Part shown: positions 1-9,451 of the stretch, piece by piece | Position numbering within the stretch: the stretch's first letter is position 1 | Layout of the letters: the number at the start of each line of letters is the position of its first letter | Assembly (NCBI GenBank): GCA_000719105.1 | Contig: JODX01000001.1 | Span: forward strand, 124,001-188,000 | Length of the DNA stretch: 64,000 nucleotides | Direction of reading: 5' to 3' | From: Streptomyces sclerotialus | Lineage (GTDB): Bacteria > Actinomycetota > Actinomycetes > Streptomycetales > Streptomycetaceae | Made by a program: the position numbers and the translations under genes | The notes under the pieces: model-generated | What the model was told of the DNA's origin: nothing | The model's database searches: none | Seen by the model: the letters and a program-made list of their open reading frames with translations, nothing else

Positions 1-1
1 G

Positions 2-970
2 AAGCTGTTCGGCGAGATCGAGTTCTGGTTCTCGATGGTCAAGGTGACCGCGATCATCGGCATGATCGTGATCGGCCTCGGTGTGGTCACCTTCGGCTTC
101 AGCGCGGCCGGTGACACCGCGTCCGTCTCCAACCTCTGGGCCTTCGACGGCATCTTCCCCAACGGCGTCGGCTCGTCCCTGATGACCCTCCAGGGCGTCA
201 TGTTCGCCTACCTCGCGGTCGAGCTGGTCGGTGTCACGGCCGGCGAGTCGGAGAACCCGGAGAAGACCCTCCCCAAGGCGATCAACACCCTGCCCTGGCG
301 TATCGCCCTGTTCTACGTCGGCGCCCTCACCGTCATCCTCTGCGTGGTGAAGTGGACCGAGTTCGCGCCGGGAGTGAGCCCGTTCGTCGAGGCGTTCGCG
401 CAGATCGGCATCCCGGCCGGTGCGGCGATCGTCAACTTCGTCGTCCTCACCGCGGCCCTGTCGTCCTGCAACTCGGGCATGTACTCCACGGGCCGCATGC
501 TGCGCACCCTCGCGGACAACGGCGAGGCCCCCAAGGTCTTCAGCAGGCTCTCCAGCACGAAGACGCCCGCCTTCGGCATCTTCGTCTCCGTGCTCTTCAT
601 GGGCATCGGCGTGGTCCTGAACTACACCGTCCCGGAGAAGGCCTTCGGCTACGTCACCTCGGTGGCCACCGCGGCCGGCATCTGGACCTGGCTGATGATC
701 CTGGTCAGCCACGTCCTGTACCGCCGCGCGGTCGTCGCGGGCCGGCTGCCCGCCTCCTCCTTCCCGGCGCCGGGCGGCTCGGTGTGCAGCTGGATCGCCA
801 TCGTCTTCCTGCTCTTCGTCACCGGCATGATCGCCTACGACGCCGACGCCCGGATCTGCCTGTACGTGATGGCGGGCTGGACGGCCGCGCTGGCGGTCGG
901 CTGGTTCGTGCTGAAGTCGCGGAACCCGGAGGTCACGCGGCGCGAGGCGAGCCTCGAGAAGACCGGCTGA
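2..970 (+). CDS. amino acid permease, APC superfamily (5' truncated)
   Basis: The frame is open from base 2, so the true start lies upstream of the window; what remains is about 322 codons. It opens with a KLFGEIEFWFSMVK stretch typical of the middle of amino-acid/polyamine/organocation permeases (the AnsP/CycA/GabP-like branch), followed by several hydrophobic segments and a VELVGVTAGESENPEK loop also usual in this family. It should be an inner-membrane secondary transporter for an amino acid. Substrate cannot be read from the sequence. A strong hairpin follows the stop codon, so it seems to be transcribed apart from the next gene. Confidence 0.88.
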   Translation, partial: KLFGEIEFWFSMVKVTAIIGMIVIGLGVVTFGFSAAGDTASVSNLWAFDGIFPNGVGSSLMTLQGVMFAYLAVELVGVTAGESENPEKTLPKAINTLPWRIALFYVGALTVILCVVKWTEFAPGVSPFVEAFAQIGIPAGAAIVNFVVLTAALSSCNSGMYSTGRMLRTLADNGEAPKVFSRLSSTKTPAFGIFVSVLFMGIGVVLNYTVPEKAFGYVTSVATAAGIWTWLMILVSHVLYRRAVVAGRLPASSFPAPGGSVCSWIAIVFLLFVTGMIAYDADARICLYVMAGWTAALAVGWFVLKSRNPEVTRREASLEKTG

Positions 971-1015
971 CCCCGCTTCCGGCGAGCCGCACGGCTCCCG
1001 TCGGTCCGGCATACG

Positions 1016-1050
1016 GACGGCCCCGTACCACCCCTCGGTACGGGGCCGTC
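1016..1050 (+). terminator. hairpin after the permease gene
   Basis: A perfect 14-bp inverted repeat (arms 1016-1029 and 1037-1050) surrounds a 7-base loop. It sits between the permease stop and the mec start at 1071. There is no long T run, which is common for Streptomyces terminators. Confidence 0.7.
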
Positions 1051-1070
1051 CTGTGCTTATCCTGGCCGAC

Positions 1071-1493
1071 ATGCTGAACATCACCCAGGCCCTCGTCGAC
1101 CGGATCGTCGAGCACGCGCGCAAGGACCACCCCGACGAGGCGTGCGGCGTCGTCGCGGGACCGGCGGGCACGGGCCGCCCCGAGCGCTTCATCCCCATGC
1201 TGAACGCGGCCCGCTCGCCCACGTTCTACGAGTTCGACTCCGGTGACCTGCTCAAGCTCTACCGCGAGATGGACGACCGCGACGAGGAACCGGTCGTGAT
1301 CTACCACTCCCACACGGCCACCGAGGCCTACCCCTCCCGCACGGACATCAGCTACGCCAACGAGCCGGGCGCCCACTACGTCCTCGTCTCCACGGCGGAC
1401 ACCGACGGACTCGGCGACTTCCAGTTCCGCTCGTACCGCATCGTGGACGGCGTGGTCACGGAGGAAGAAGTCGAGGTGGTGGAGGCGTACTGA
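1071..1493 (+). CDS. mec: M67-family JAMM metallopeptidase, Mec-like CysO-cysteine hydrolase
   Basis: A 140-residue zinc hydrolase of the Mov34/MPN/PAD-1 (JAMM) fold. The signature is visible: E23, H79-x-H81 in YHSHT, S89 and D92. In actinobacteria Mec releases cysteine from the thiocarboxylated carrier CysO after CysM has built it there. The cysO and cysM genes lie immediately downstream, which supports this role over a deubiquitinase-like one. I chose the ATG at 1071 (MLNITQ); an in-frame start at 1053 would add six residues and lies right behind the terminator hairpin. It acts in the cytoplasm. Confidence 0.88.
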   Translation: MLNITQALVDRIVEHARKDHPDEACGVVAGPAGTGRPERFIPMLNAARSPTFYEFDSGDLLKLYREMDDRDEEPVVIYHSHTATEAYPSRTDISYANEPGAHYVLVSTADTDGLGDFQFRSYRIVDGVVTEEEVEVVEAY

Positions 1494-1603
1494 GCGCCGG
1501 GCGCACCGCCGGCCGCGGACCCGATCCCGTAGTTCGGTCACTGTTCATCCACCATGCGAGATCGCATTCCGGTACCCGGACCGGGAATCGTTACGATGAC
1601 CGC

Positions 1604-1699
1604 ATGGTTCTCCACGACGTGAGCGAAACGACGCCGGGCACACTGCTCGTGGCGCGGCTGCACGTCGACCTGTGCAGGCTCGCCAGCGCCATCTGTTGA
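1604..1699 (+). CDS. cysteine-ending leader peptide (putative attenuator uORF)
   Basis: A 31-codon ORF, MVLHDVSETTPG...LHVDLCRLASAIC, starts with ATG and ends with a cysteine codon directly before TGA. The tail resembles the short leader peptides (xHVDLxRxxSAIC) often found ahead of sulfur-assimilation genes in actinobacteria. It lies 163 bases upstream of cysO. Ribosome pausing at its Cys codons when cysteine is scarce could control cysO-cysM expression; that mechanism is inferred from the family. Confidence 0.75.
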   Translation: MVLHDVSETTPGTLLVARLHVDLCRLASAIC

Positions 1700-1837
1700 C
1701 GCCGGTCCCTGCCGCCGTACGGCCGTGAGCCGCGGCGTTCCGCACCGTGCACCGCACAGCCCGGCGCCGCGCGCGCCCTCCCCCTCGAGCACTCGGCCCG
1801 CCGAGCGGCGAGCGGGGGAGCCGACAGCCGACCCTGA

Positions 1838-3109
<1,272 letters not shown>

Positions 3110-3141
3110 GGCTCCGCCGGTGAGCGGGACGACGGGGTGAC

Positions 3142-3166
3142 GGTCAGGGGGTGAGGCCCCCTGACC
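3142..3166 (+). terminator. hairpin after cysM
   Basis: A perfect 10-bp stem (3142-3151 with 3157-3166) around a 5-base loop. It may serve both cysM and the convergent gene ending at 3204. Confidence 0.6.
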
Positions 3167-3203
3167 CCGGTGCGTACCCGCCCGGCCGGCCCGGCCCGCC
3201 GGG

Positions 3204-3704
3204 TCAGCCCGCCAGATGCCGTACCTGGTCCCACACCAGCGGGTCCGCCACCCCCACCCGGTGCCGGAAGTCCCGCACCGGGACGTCCCGCGGCTCGTCC
3301 GTCACCAGGAAGCTCGTACGTCCGCGGGCCTCGCCCACGGAACCCGGCGGCAGCGGGATCACCCCCGCCCTCTCCTCGCGGAACTTCGTGCTGATCCGGG
3401 CGATCCGCACCCGGTCGCCGCGTACCGACAGCACCAGACACGGCCGGTCGTCCCCGTCCCCGCCCTCCGGACCGTCCGTTCCGTCCTCGTGCGGCACCCG
3501 CGCCCGCCAGATCTCCGCGGGCCGTGGCCGGGGCCGCTCCTCCGCCCGCACCGATCTGTCGCCGGCCGGTTCCGGTTCCGGCCGCGGTGCCGAACGTGTC
3601 CGCGCGGCCGGGCGGCGTCCGCGCCGGCCCCAGCCGTCCACCAGCGTCGCGACCAGGGCCAGCAGCACCACCGCCGCGAGCGCCGGCCACCAGGACGTGT
3701 CCAT
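3204..3704 (-). CDS. membrane-anchored PemK/MazF-like protein
   Basis: 166 residues, starting at the ATG encoding MDTSWW. An N-terminal transmembrane segment (about residues 5-22, WPALAAVVLLALVATLV) is followed by a basic, proline/arginine-rich linker. The C-terminal half (about 90-166; RPCLVLSVRGDRVRIARISTKF, then VIPLPPGSVG) looks like the beta-barrel of PemK/MazF-type toxins. There is no adjacent antitoxin gene. Membrane tethering is unlike classical MazF, so a housekeeping role is as likely as toxicity. It converges with cysM. Confidence 0.6.
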   Translation of the reverse strand: MDTSWWPALAAVVLLALVATLVDGWGRRGRRPAARTRSAPRPEPEPAGDRSVRAEERPRPRPAEIWRARVPHEDGTDGPEGGDGDDRPCLVLSVRGDRVRIARISTKFREERAGVIPLPPGSVGEARGRTSFLVTDEPRDVPVRDFRHRVGVADPLVWDQVRHLAG

Positions 3705-3978
3705 ACCGTCGACGGTACCGGCGCACACCGCGCCCCGCGCTGCCGCGGACCCGCCCTCCGGCCCCCCACCACGCTGTTCGCGCCCTTCGCGCGCCCCTCC
3801 TGGCCCCTCGCGCCCCACTTCCAGCCGAACCGGTGACACCACAGGTGAGTTCGCCCACAACGGCCCCTGCCGGAGGAGCCACCCGCCCTTTTGCGCCTTA
3901 CGCTCGACGAACCGCACGACCCCCTTTCTCGACCCCCCGTTCCCGTCGCCAACTCGCCTGCGCGGAGGTTCCAGCTCC

Positions 3979-4731
3979 ATGAAGCTCACCGTCGTCGGCT
4001 GCTCGGGGTCGTTCCCGTCCGCGGAATCGGCCTGCTCGAGCTACCTCGTCGAGGCCGACGGCTTCCGGCTGCTCCTCGACATGGGCAACGGCGCCCTCGG
4101 CGAGCTGCAGCGCCACTGCGGTCTCTACGACCTCGACGCGATCTTTCTCAGCCATCTGCACGCCGACCACTGCATCGACATGTGCGCGTACTTCGTCGCG
4201 CGCTACTACCGGCACGACGGCGGCCGCTGCGCCCCCATACCGGTCTACGGGCCCGAGGGCACCGAGCAGCGCCTGACCACCGCGTACGCCGACACCCCGT
4301 CCGCCTCCTCCATGAGCGAGGTCTTCGACTTCCACACGGTCAAGCCGGGCACCTTCGAGGTGGGCCCCTTCACCGTGCACACCGAACGGGTCGCCCACCC
4401 CGTGGAGGCGTACGGCATCCGCGTCGAGCACGGCGGCCGCACCCTGACCTACTCCGGCGACACGGGCGTCACCGAGGCCCTCACCGAACTCGCCCGGGAC
4501 GCCGACCTGTTCCTCTGCGAGGCCGCCTTCACGGACGGCAAGGAGAACATCCCGGACCTCCACCTCAACGGCCGGGAGGCCGGCGAGACGGCCGCCCGCG
4601 CCGGCGCCCGCCGTCTCGTCCTCACCCACATCCCGCCGTGGACGGACCCCCAGGCCAACCTCGCGGACGCGCGCGCGGTGTACGACGGCCCGGTGGAGCT
4701 GGCGGCGCCGCGGATCTCGTACGAGATCTGA
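3979..4731 (+). CDS. MBL-fold metal-dependent hydrolase
   Basis: A 250-residue metallo-beta-lactamase-fold protein, starting at ATG 3979 behind a GGAGG-like site. The metal motif S58-H59-L-H61-A-D63-H64 is intact, and a YSGDTG block at about 156-161 supplies a further metal ligand. The overall layout resembles RNase Z-like and phosphodiesterase-like hydrolases (ElaC family). The exact substrate cannot be told. It appears to be a single-gene unit, with a strong hairpin about 100 bases downstream. Confidence 0.85.
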   Translation: MKLTVVGCSGSFPSAESACSSYLVEADGFRLLLDMGNGALGELQRHCGLYDLDAIFLSHLHADHCIDMCAYFVARYYRHDGGRCAPIPVYGPEGTEQRLTTAYADTPSASSMSEVFDFHTVKPGTFEVGPFTVHTERVAHPVEAYGIRVEHGGRTLTYSGDTGVTEALTELARDADLFLCEAAFTDGKENIPDLHLNGREAGETAARAGARRLVLTHIPPWTDPQANLADARAVYDGPVELAAPRISYEI

Positions 4732-4828
4732 CCGCCGCAGACCTGACCGCCGCGCACGCTGTACACGTCCCGGGCTGTCGCTGTACGAGTCCCGGCTGTC
4801 GCTCCGGACCCGGGGCCGCGTACGCTGG

Positions 4829-4873
4829 AAGGCCCCCGGTACCACCTGTCCTGGTCCCGGGGGCCTTCTCTTT
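4829..4873. terminator. bidirectional hairpin between MBL and PTS genes
   Basis: Arms AAGGCCCCCGGTACC and GGTCCCGGGGGCCTT enclose a short loop and are followed on the + strand by a T-rich CTCTTT. It sits between two convergent genes and suits termination of both. Confidence 0.75.
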
Positions 4874-4902
4874 GCGAGCTGCCGTACGTTACGTGCCGGC
4901 GC

Positions 4903-6153
4903 TCACGCCTTGGTGAGGTCCTCGACCTCCTCCTCGGGCTCGCGGCCCGGGGTCTGCAGGTTGAACTTGACGATCGCGAAGCGGAACGTCACGTAGTAGA
5001 TCACCGCGAAGACGAGACCGATCGGAATGATCAGCCAGGGTCTGGTGGCCAGGTTCCAGTTGAGCAGGTAGTCGATCAGACCGGCCGAGAAGTTGAAGCC
5101 CGCGTGGACGCCGAGGCCCCAGGTGACGGCCAGCGAGACGGCGGTCAGCAGGGCGTGCAGCACGTACAGCAGCGGCGCGATGAACATGAACGAGAACTCG
5201 ATCGGCTCGGTCACGCCGGTGACGAACGAGGTCAGGGCGAGCGAGACCATCATGCCCGTCACGGCCTTGCGGCGCCCGGGACGAGCGGTGTGCGCGATGG
5301 CGAGCGCGGCGGCCGGCAGACCGAACATCATGATCGGGAAGAAGCCGGACTGGAACATGCCCGCGGAGGGGTCGCCGTTGAGGTAGCGGGTGATGTCGCC
5401 GTGGACGACCTCGCCGGCCGCGTTGGTGAAGTCACCGAGCTGGAACCAGGCGACGGTGTTGACGAACTGGTGCATGCCGATCGGGATCAGCGCGCGGTTG
5501 ATGGCGCCGAAGAGGCCGGCACCGAGGGCGCCCAGCCCCGTCATCCACTCACCGAAGTCGGTGATGACCTCACCGATCGGCTCCCACACGAGGCCGAAGA
5601 AGACACCGACCACGAGCCCGACGAAGGCCATGATGATCGGCACCAGCCGGCGGCCGTTGAAGAAGCCGAGCCAGTCCACCAGCTTGGTCCGGTAGAAGCG
5701 CTGCCAGAGCACCGCCGCCAGCAGGCCCATCACGATGCCGCCCAGGACACCGGGGTTGTTGTAGGTCGCGGCGACGTCCTTGCCCGCCTTGACCTGCGCC
5801 TCGGTGACGGGGAACGCCTCGAGCACCCTGCTGTAGACGAGGAAGCCCACCAGCGCGGCCAGGGCGGTCGAGCCGTCCGACTTCTTGGCGAAACCGATGG
5901 CGACGCCGATGCAGAACAGCAGGGGCAGATTGCCGAGGATGGCGTCACCCGCCTCCGCGAACACAGCGGCGACCCGGTCCCAGCCGAGGCCGTCCTTGCC
6001 GAACACGTCGTCGGCGCCAAGCCGGACCATGATGCCGGCGGCGGGCAGGACCGCGACGGGCAGCTGCAGGCTGCGGCCGACCTTCTGCAGCCCCTGGAAC
6101 AGGCCGTGTCTCCACTTCTTCGTGGGCGCCGACTCGGCAGTGGCGGTACTCAT
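4903..6153 (-). CDS. nagE2: PTS transporter subunit EIIC, N-acetylglucosamine-type
   Basis: A 416-residue polytopic EIIC protein of the glucose/GlcNAc PTS family. It begins LFQGLQKVGRSLQLPVAVLPAAG, the usual EIIC opening, and contains the IPIGMHQFVNT and GVTEPIEFSF blocks that form the sugar site. There is no fused EIIB or EIIA; EIIB is encoded divergently at 6369. DasR-type boxes lie just upstream of the start, so GlcNAc-responsive control by DasR is expected. In S. coelicolor two EIIC genes occur here; only one is present in this window. Confidence 0.93.
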   Translation of the reverse strand: MSTATAESAPTKKWRHGLFQGLQKVGRSLQLPVAVLPAAGIMVRLGADDVFGKDGLGWDRVAAVFAEAGDAILGNLPLLFCIGVAIGFAKKSDGSTALAALVGFLVYSRVLEAFPVTEAQVKAGKDVAATYNNPGVLGGIVMGLLAAVLWQRFYRTKLVDWLGFFNGRRLVPIIMAFVGLVVGVFFGLVWEPIGEVITDFGEWMTGLGALGAGLFGAINRALIPIGMHQFVNTVAWFQLGDFTNAAGEVVHGDITRYLNGDPSAGMFQSGFFPIMMFGLPAAALAIAHTARPGRRKAVTGMMVSLALTSFVTGVTEPIEFSFMFIAPLLYVLHALLTAVSLAVTWGLGVHAGFNFSAGLIDYLLNWNLATRPWLIIPIGLVFAVIYYVTFRFAIVKFNLQTPGREPEEEVEDLTKA

Positions 6154-6170
6154 AGTCCTCGTCCTTCATC

Positions 6171-6205
6171 ATGTGGTCTACACCACTGGGTGGTGTAGAC
6201 CTGTT
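6171..6205. promoter_or_regulatory. two adjacent DasR-type operators (dre) upstream of nagE2
   Basis: TGGTCTACACCACT (from 6173) and GTGGTGTAGACC (from 6190) closely match the dre consensus, a palindrome around TGGTCTAGACCA. They sit head to tail 18-50 bases upstream of the nagE2 ATG (6153), in promoter position. DasR is a GntR-family repressor released by amino-sugar phosphates. Confidence 0.82.
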
Positions 6206-6314
6206 CTAGCATGATGAGGCCCGATGAGGAACCCGCGAATCCGCTACCGGCCCGTTACGCCCCGTACCTGCCCGTCCGGACGCCCTCCCACGCGCGGGTT
6301 GGCGGTCGGCTTCC

Positions 6315-6331
6315 ACGTGGTGTAGACCAGG
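6315..6331. promoter_or_regulatory. DasR-type operator (dre) upstream of the EIIB gene
   Basis: ACGTGGTGTAGACCAGG matches the dre palindrome and lies about 38 bases upstream of the EIIB ATG. With the nagE2 boxes it indicates common control of both divergent PTS genes. Confidence 0.8.
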
Positions 6332-6368
6332 CGACGTACCAAAGGGTTCCTGACCAGGGAGAGAAGAG

Positions 6369-6602
6369 ATGGCCACCAAGGCTGAGAAGATCGTCGCCGG
6401 GCTCGGCGGCATCGACAACATCGAGGAGGTCGAGGGCTGCATCACCCGCCTCCGCACCGAGGTCGTGGACCCCAGCAAGGTCGACGAGGCCGCGCTGAAG
6501 GCCGCCGGCGCGCACGGCGTCGTCAAGATGGGCACGGCGATCCAGGTCGTCATCGGCACGGACGCGGACCCGATCGCCGCGGACATCGAAGACATGATGT
6601 GA
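6369..6602 (+). CDS. nagF: PTS subunit EIIB, glucose/N-acetylglucosamine family
   Basis: A 77-residue stand-alone EIIB domain. The phosphorylated cysteine is C24 in VEGCITRLR, the diagnostic EIIB motif. The ATG follows a GGGAGAGAAGAG ribosome site. It takes phosphate from EIIA and passes it to the sugar bound by the divergent EIIC. Split EIIB and EIIC chains are the known Streptomyces arrangement. rph follows 90 bases downstream. Confidence 0.92.
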   Translation: MATKAEKIVAGLGGIDNIEEVEGCITRLRTEVVDPSKVDEAALKAAGAHGVVKMGTAIQVVIGTDADPIAADIEDMM

Positions 6603-6691
6603 GCCACCGGACACTCTGACCCGGCACCCTCCCGGGGGTCCTTCCCGCCGAGGGAGGGGCCCCTTCCGCTGGTGCGGCTAGGCTCGGCGCC

Positions 6692-7429
<738 letters not shown>

Positions 7430-7497
7430 AGGGCACACCAAGAACGGGTGGGCGCGGCGAGCAACCGCGGCGCACCGCCCGGCGTCCCTACCGGTAC

Positions 7498-7524
7498 GGG
7501 CGTGCGGCACACCACCGCACGCCC
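7498..7524 (+). terminator. hairpin after rph
   Basis: A 10-bp perfect stem, GGGCGTGCGG with CCGCACGCCC, around a 7-base loop, about 70 bases after the rph stop and before the next ribosome site. Confidence 0.6.
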
Positions 7525-7587
7525 GGCAGCGCGAACGAGTTGTGCACCACGGGGGCCGCGAGGCCTGAGAACCAGGAGGACAGTTCC

Positions 7588-7983
7588 ATGGCCGCGAGCC
7601 GCCGACGTCGTACCACCATCGCCGCAGCCGTACTGGCGGCCGCGCTCACGACCGGGTTCGCCACGGGCTGCGACGCCGTCGACAAGGCCCTGGACTGCGT
7701 CCAGACCGCCGAGGCCGTCGCCGACAGCGTGACCGAGCTCCAGCAGGCCGTCGAAGCCGCGTCGAACGACCCGACCCAGATCGAGGAGTCGCTCACCACG
7801 ATCGACAAGAACCTCGACGAGCTCGGCGACAAGACCGACAACGCCGATGTCAACAAGGCCGTCGACAACCTCCAGCAGGCCGTCACCAACGTCCGCCAGT
7901 CCGTCGAGCAGGGGGACGCGACCCCGGACGTCAGCCCGATCACGGACGCGGCGGGCGAGCTGACGAAGGTCTGCACGCCGTAA
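7588..7983 (+). CDS. putative secreted lipoprotein, helical
   Basis: 131 residues. The N-terminus MAASRRRRTTIAAAVLAAALTT is a signal sequence with a basic start and hydrophobic core, and FATGC places a lipobox-like cysteine at about 28. The mature part is rich in Q, N, D and V and looks alpha-helical or coiled-coil (repeated DNLQQAV, VTELQQAVEA). The ATG at 7588 follows AGGAGGAC. I do not recognise a functional family. It lies between rph and rdgB on the same strand. Confidence 0.75.
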   Translation: MAASRRRRTTIAAAVLAAALTTGFATGCDAVDKALDCVQTAEAVADSVTELQQAVEAASNDPTQIEESLTTIDKNLDELGDKTDNADVNKAVDNLQQAVTNVRQSVEQGDATPDVSPITDAAGELTKVCTP

Positions 7984-8040
7984 CGGCGCACCCGGCGAGG
8001 GCGGGGCGGGGCATGCCGTGAGGCCCGGGATACTGGGGGC

Positions 8041-8643
8041 ATGACCCGCCTGATCCTCGCCACCCGCAACGCCGGAAAGATCACCGAACTCAAGGCCATC
8101 CTCGCCGACGCCGGCATCACCCACGAACTCGTCGGCGCGGAGGCCTACCCCGACGTCCCCGACGTCAAGGAGACCGGCGTCACCTTCGCCGAGAACGCCC
8201 TCCTCAAGGCCCACGCCCTCGCCCAGGCGACCGGCCTCCCGGCCGTCGCCGACGACTCCGGCCTCTGCGTGGACGTCCTGAACGGCGCCCCCGGCATCTT
8301 CTCCGCCCGCTGGGCGGGCCGCCACGGCGACGACAAGGCCAACCTGGACCTGCTCCTCGCCCAGCTCTCCGACATCGCCGACGAACACCGGGGCGCCCAC
8401 TTCGCCTGCGCCGCCGCACTCGCCCTGCCGGACGGCACGGAGCGGGTGGTCGAGGGACAGCTCCGCGGCACCCTTCGCCACGCCCCCGCCGGCAGCAACG
8501 GCTTCGGCTACGACCCGATCCTCCAGGTCGAGGGCGACACGCGCACGTGCGCGGAGCTGAGCCCCGAGGAGAAGAACGCGATCAGCCATCGGGGGAAGGC
8601 GTTCCGGGCGTTGGTGCCGGTGGTGCGGGAGCTGTTGGGCTGA
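8041..8643 (+). CDS. rdgB: RdgB/HAM1 non-canonical purine NTP pyrophosphatase
   Basis: A 200-residue cytosolic hydrolase that removes dITP, ITP and XTP from the nucleotide pool. The opening LILATRNAGKITELK, the catalytic-site ADDSGLCVD and the GSNGFGYDPI block are all standard. The start is the ATG at 8041. A 13-bp perfect hairpin follows directly after the stop, ahead of a tRNA-like gene on the other strand. Confidence 0.95.
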   Translation: MTRLILATRNAGKITELKAILADAGITHELVGAEAYPDVPDVKETGVTFAENALLKAHALAQATGLPAVADDSGLCVDVLNGAPGIFSARWAGRHGDDKANLDLLLAQLSDIADEHRGAHFACAAALALPDGTERVVEGQLRGTLRHAPAGSNGFGYDPILQVEGDTRTCAELSPEEKNAISHRGKAFRALVPVVRELLG

Positions 8644-8654
8644 GCCAAGGGAGA

Positions 8655-8687
8655 GGCCCTGCACCTTTGAAACCAAGGTGCAGGGCC
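8655..8687. terminator. strong hairpin between rdgB and the tRNA gene
   Basis: A perfect 13-bp stem (8655-8667 with 8675-8687) and a 7-base loop, 11 bases after the rdgB stop. It can terminate rdgB and also lies 3' of the minus-strand tRNA. Confidence 0.82.
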
Positions 8688-8698
8688 GGTTTCCTCTG

Positions 8699-8771
8699 TA
8701 CGCCCGGTCGGATTCGAACCGACAAACACAACCACCTAAAGGTTGCGGCTCAGCCGTTGGCCTACGGGCGC
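8699..8771 (-). tRNA. tRNA-like gene, anticodon UAG, short variable loop
   Basis: The minus strand folds as a 73-nt cloverleaf: acceptor GCGCCCG with CGGGCGT (one G-U end pair), a 3-bp D stem with a GG-containing loop, anticodon stem CAACC/GGTTG, loop TTTAGGT, a 5-nt variable loop, and T arm GTCGG-TTCGAAT-CCGAC. CCA is not encoded. The anticodon by position is UAG, which reads CUA (Leu). Bacterial tRNA-Leu normally has a long variable arm; this one does not, so its amino-acid identity is unclear. Confidence 0.8.
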
Positions 8772-8788
8772 CCCAGCAGATAACTACT

Positions 8789-9451
8789 CTACTGGGCGAA
8801 AGTATGCCGTCGTTGGCCCCCTCGGCACCAGGTGCTGGTGGTGGCGTGGCAGTTGGGACAGAGCAAACGCAGGTTTTCCTGCCGGTCGTCGCTCCAGTCG
8901 CCGTTGATGTGATCGACCTCCAAGGTCATCGGCTGTCCGAGCCATTCCGTCCCGATACCGCATTCGTCGCACGTCTCCGGTACGCCCAGTTCGCGCAGCG
9001 CGCGACGGAGCAGGTGCGTTCTCGTCCGGCGACTGCCGTCGTGCTTGACCAGGATCTGGTCGTGGCTCCTGTACGCGGTTGTTCGCGGCTTGCTCCGCTG
9101 ATGCGCCTGCCCCAGGAAGTGCGCGGTCGTGAGGTGATCCTCGGTGATCCACCGCCGCAGGAGCGCCCGCTGGGTACCGCTGTCGGGGCGGCCGAGAAGA
9201 CGCAGCGTCCCTGCGATCGACATCGACTCGGCGACGGCCTTCCTCAACTCGTCCGCTGTCGGACGGGACAGCCGACCGGAGTTTTCGAAGTGCGAGATGT
9301 CGATCGCGAAGTCCGCGAAGCGCTTCAGGAGATAGCGGCCGAGTTTGTCATACGGTTCCGTGCCGAAGTAGGTGATGACCTCACCGATGCTGGAGCAGTT
9401 GTCGGCGGCCTCGACCAATCGCTCCCGGGTGTACTGCACGCCGCTGCTCAT
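8789..9451 (-). CDS. HNH endonuclease (tandem copy 2)
   Basis: 220 residues from the ATG encoding MSSGVQYTRERL. The C-terminal HNH domain shows CDECG, then LEVDHINGDWSDD, NLRLLCPNCH: two CxxC zinc pairs plus the D-H and N residues of the active site. The N-terminal half is helical and resembles that of its neighbour. Its start overlaps the end of the upstream paralogue by four bases, so the two are translationally coupled. Such genes are often stand-alone mobile or defence-linked nucleases; target unknown. Confidence 0.85.
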   Translation of the reverse strand: MSSGVQYTRERLVEAADNCSSIGEVITYFGTEPYDKLGRYLLKRFADFAIDISHFENSGRLSRPTADELRKAVAESMSIAGTLRLLGRPDSGTQRALLRRWITEDHLTTAHFLGQAHQRSKPRTTAYRSHDQILVKHDGSRRTRTHLLRRALRELGVPETCDECGIGTEWLGQPMTLEVDHINGDWSDDRQENLRLLCPNCHATTSTWCRGGQRRHTFAQ

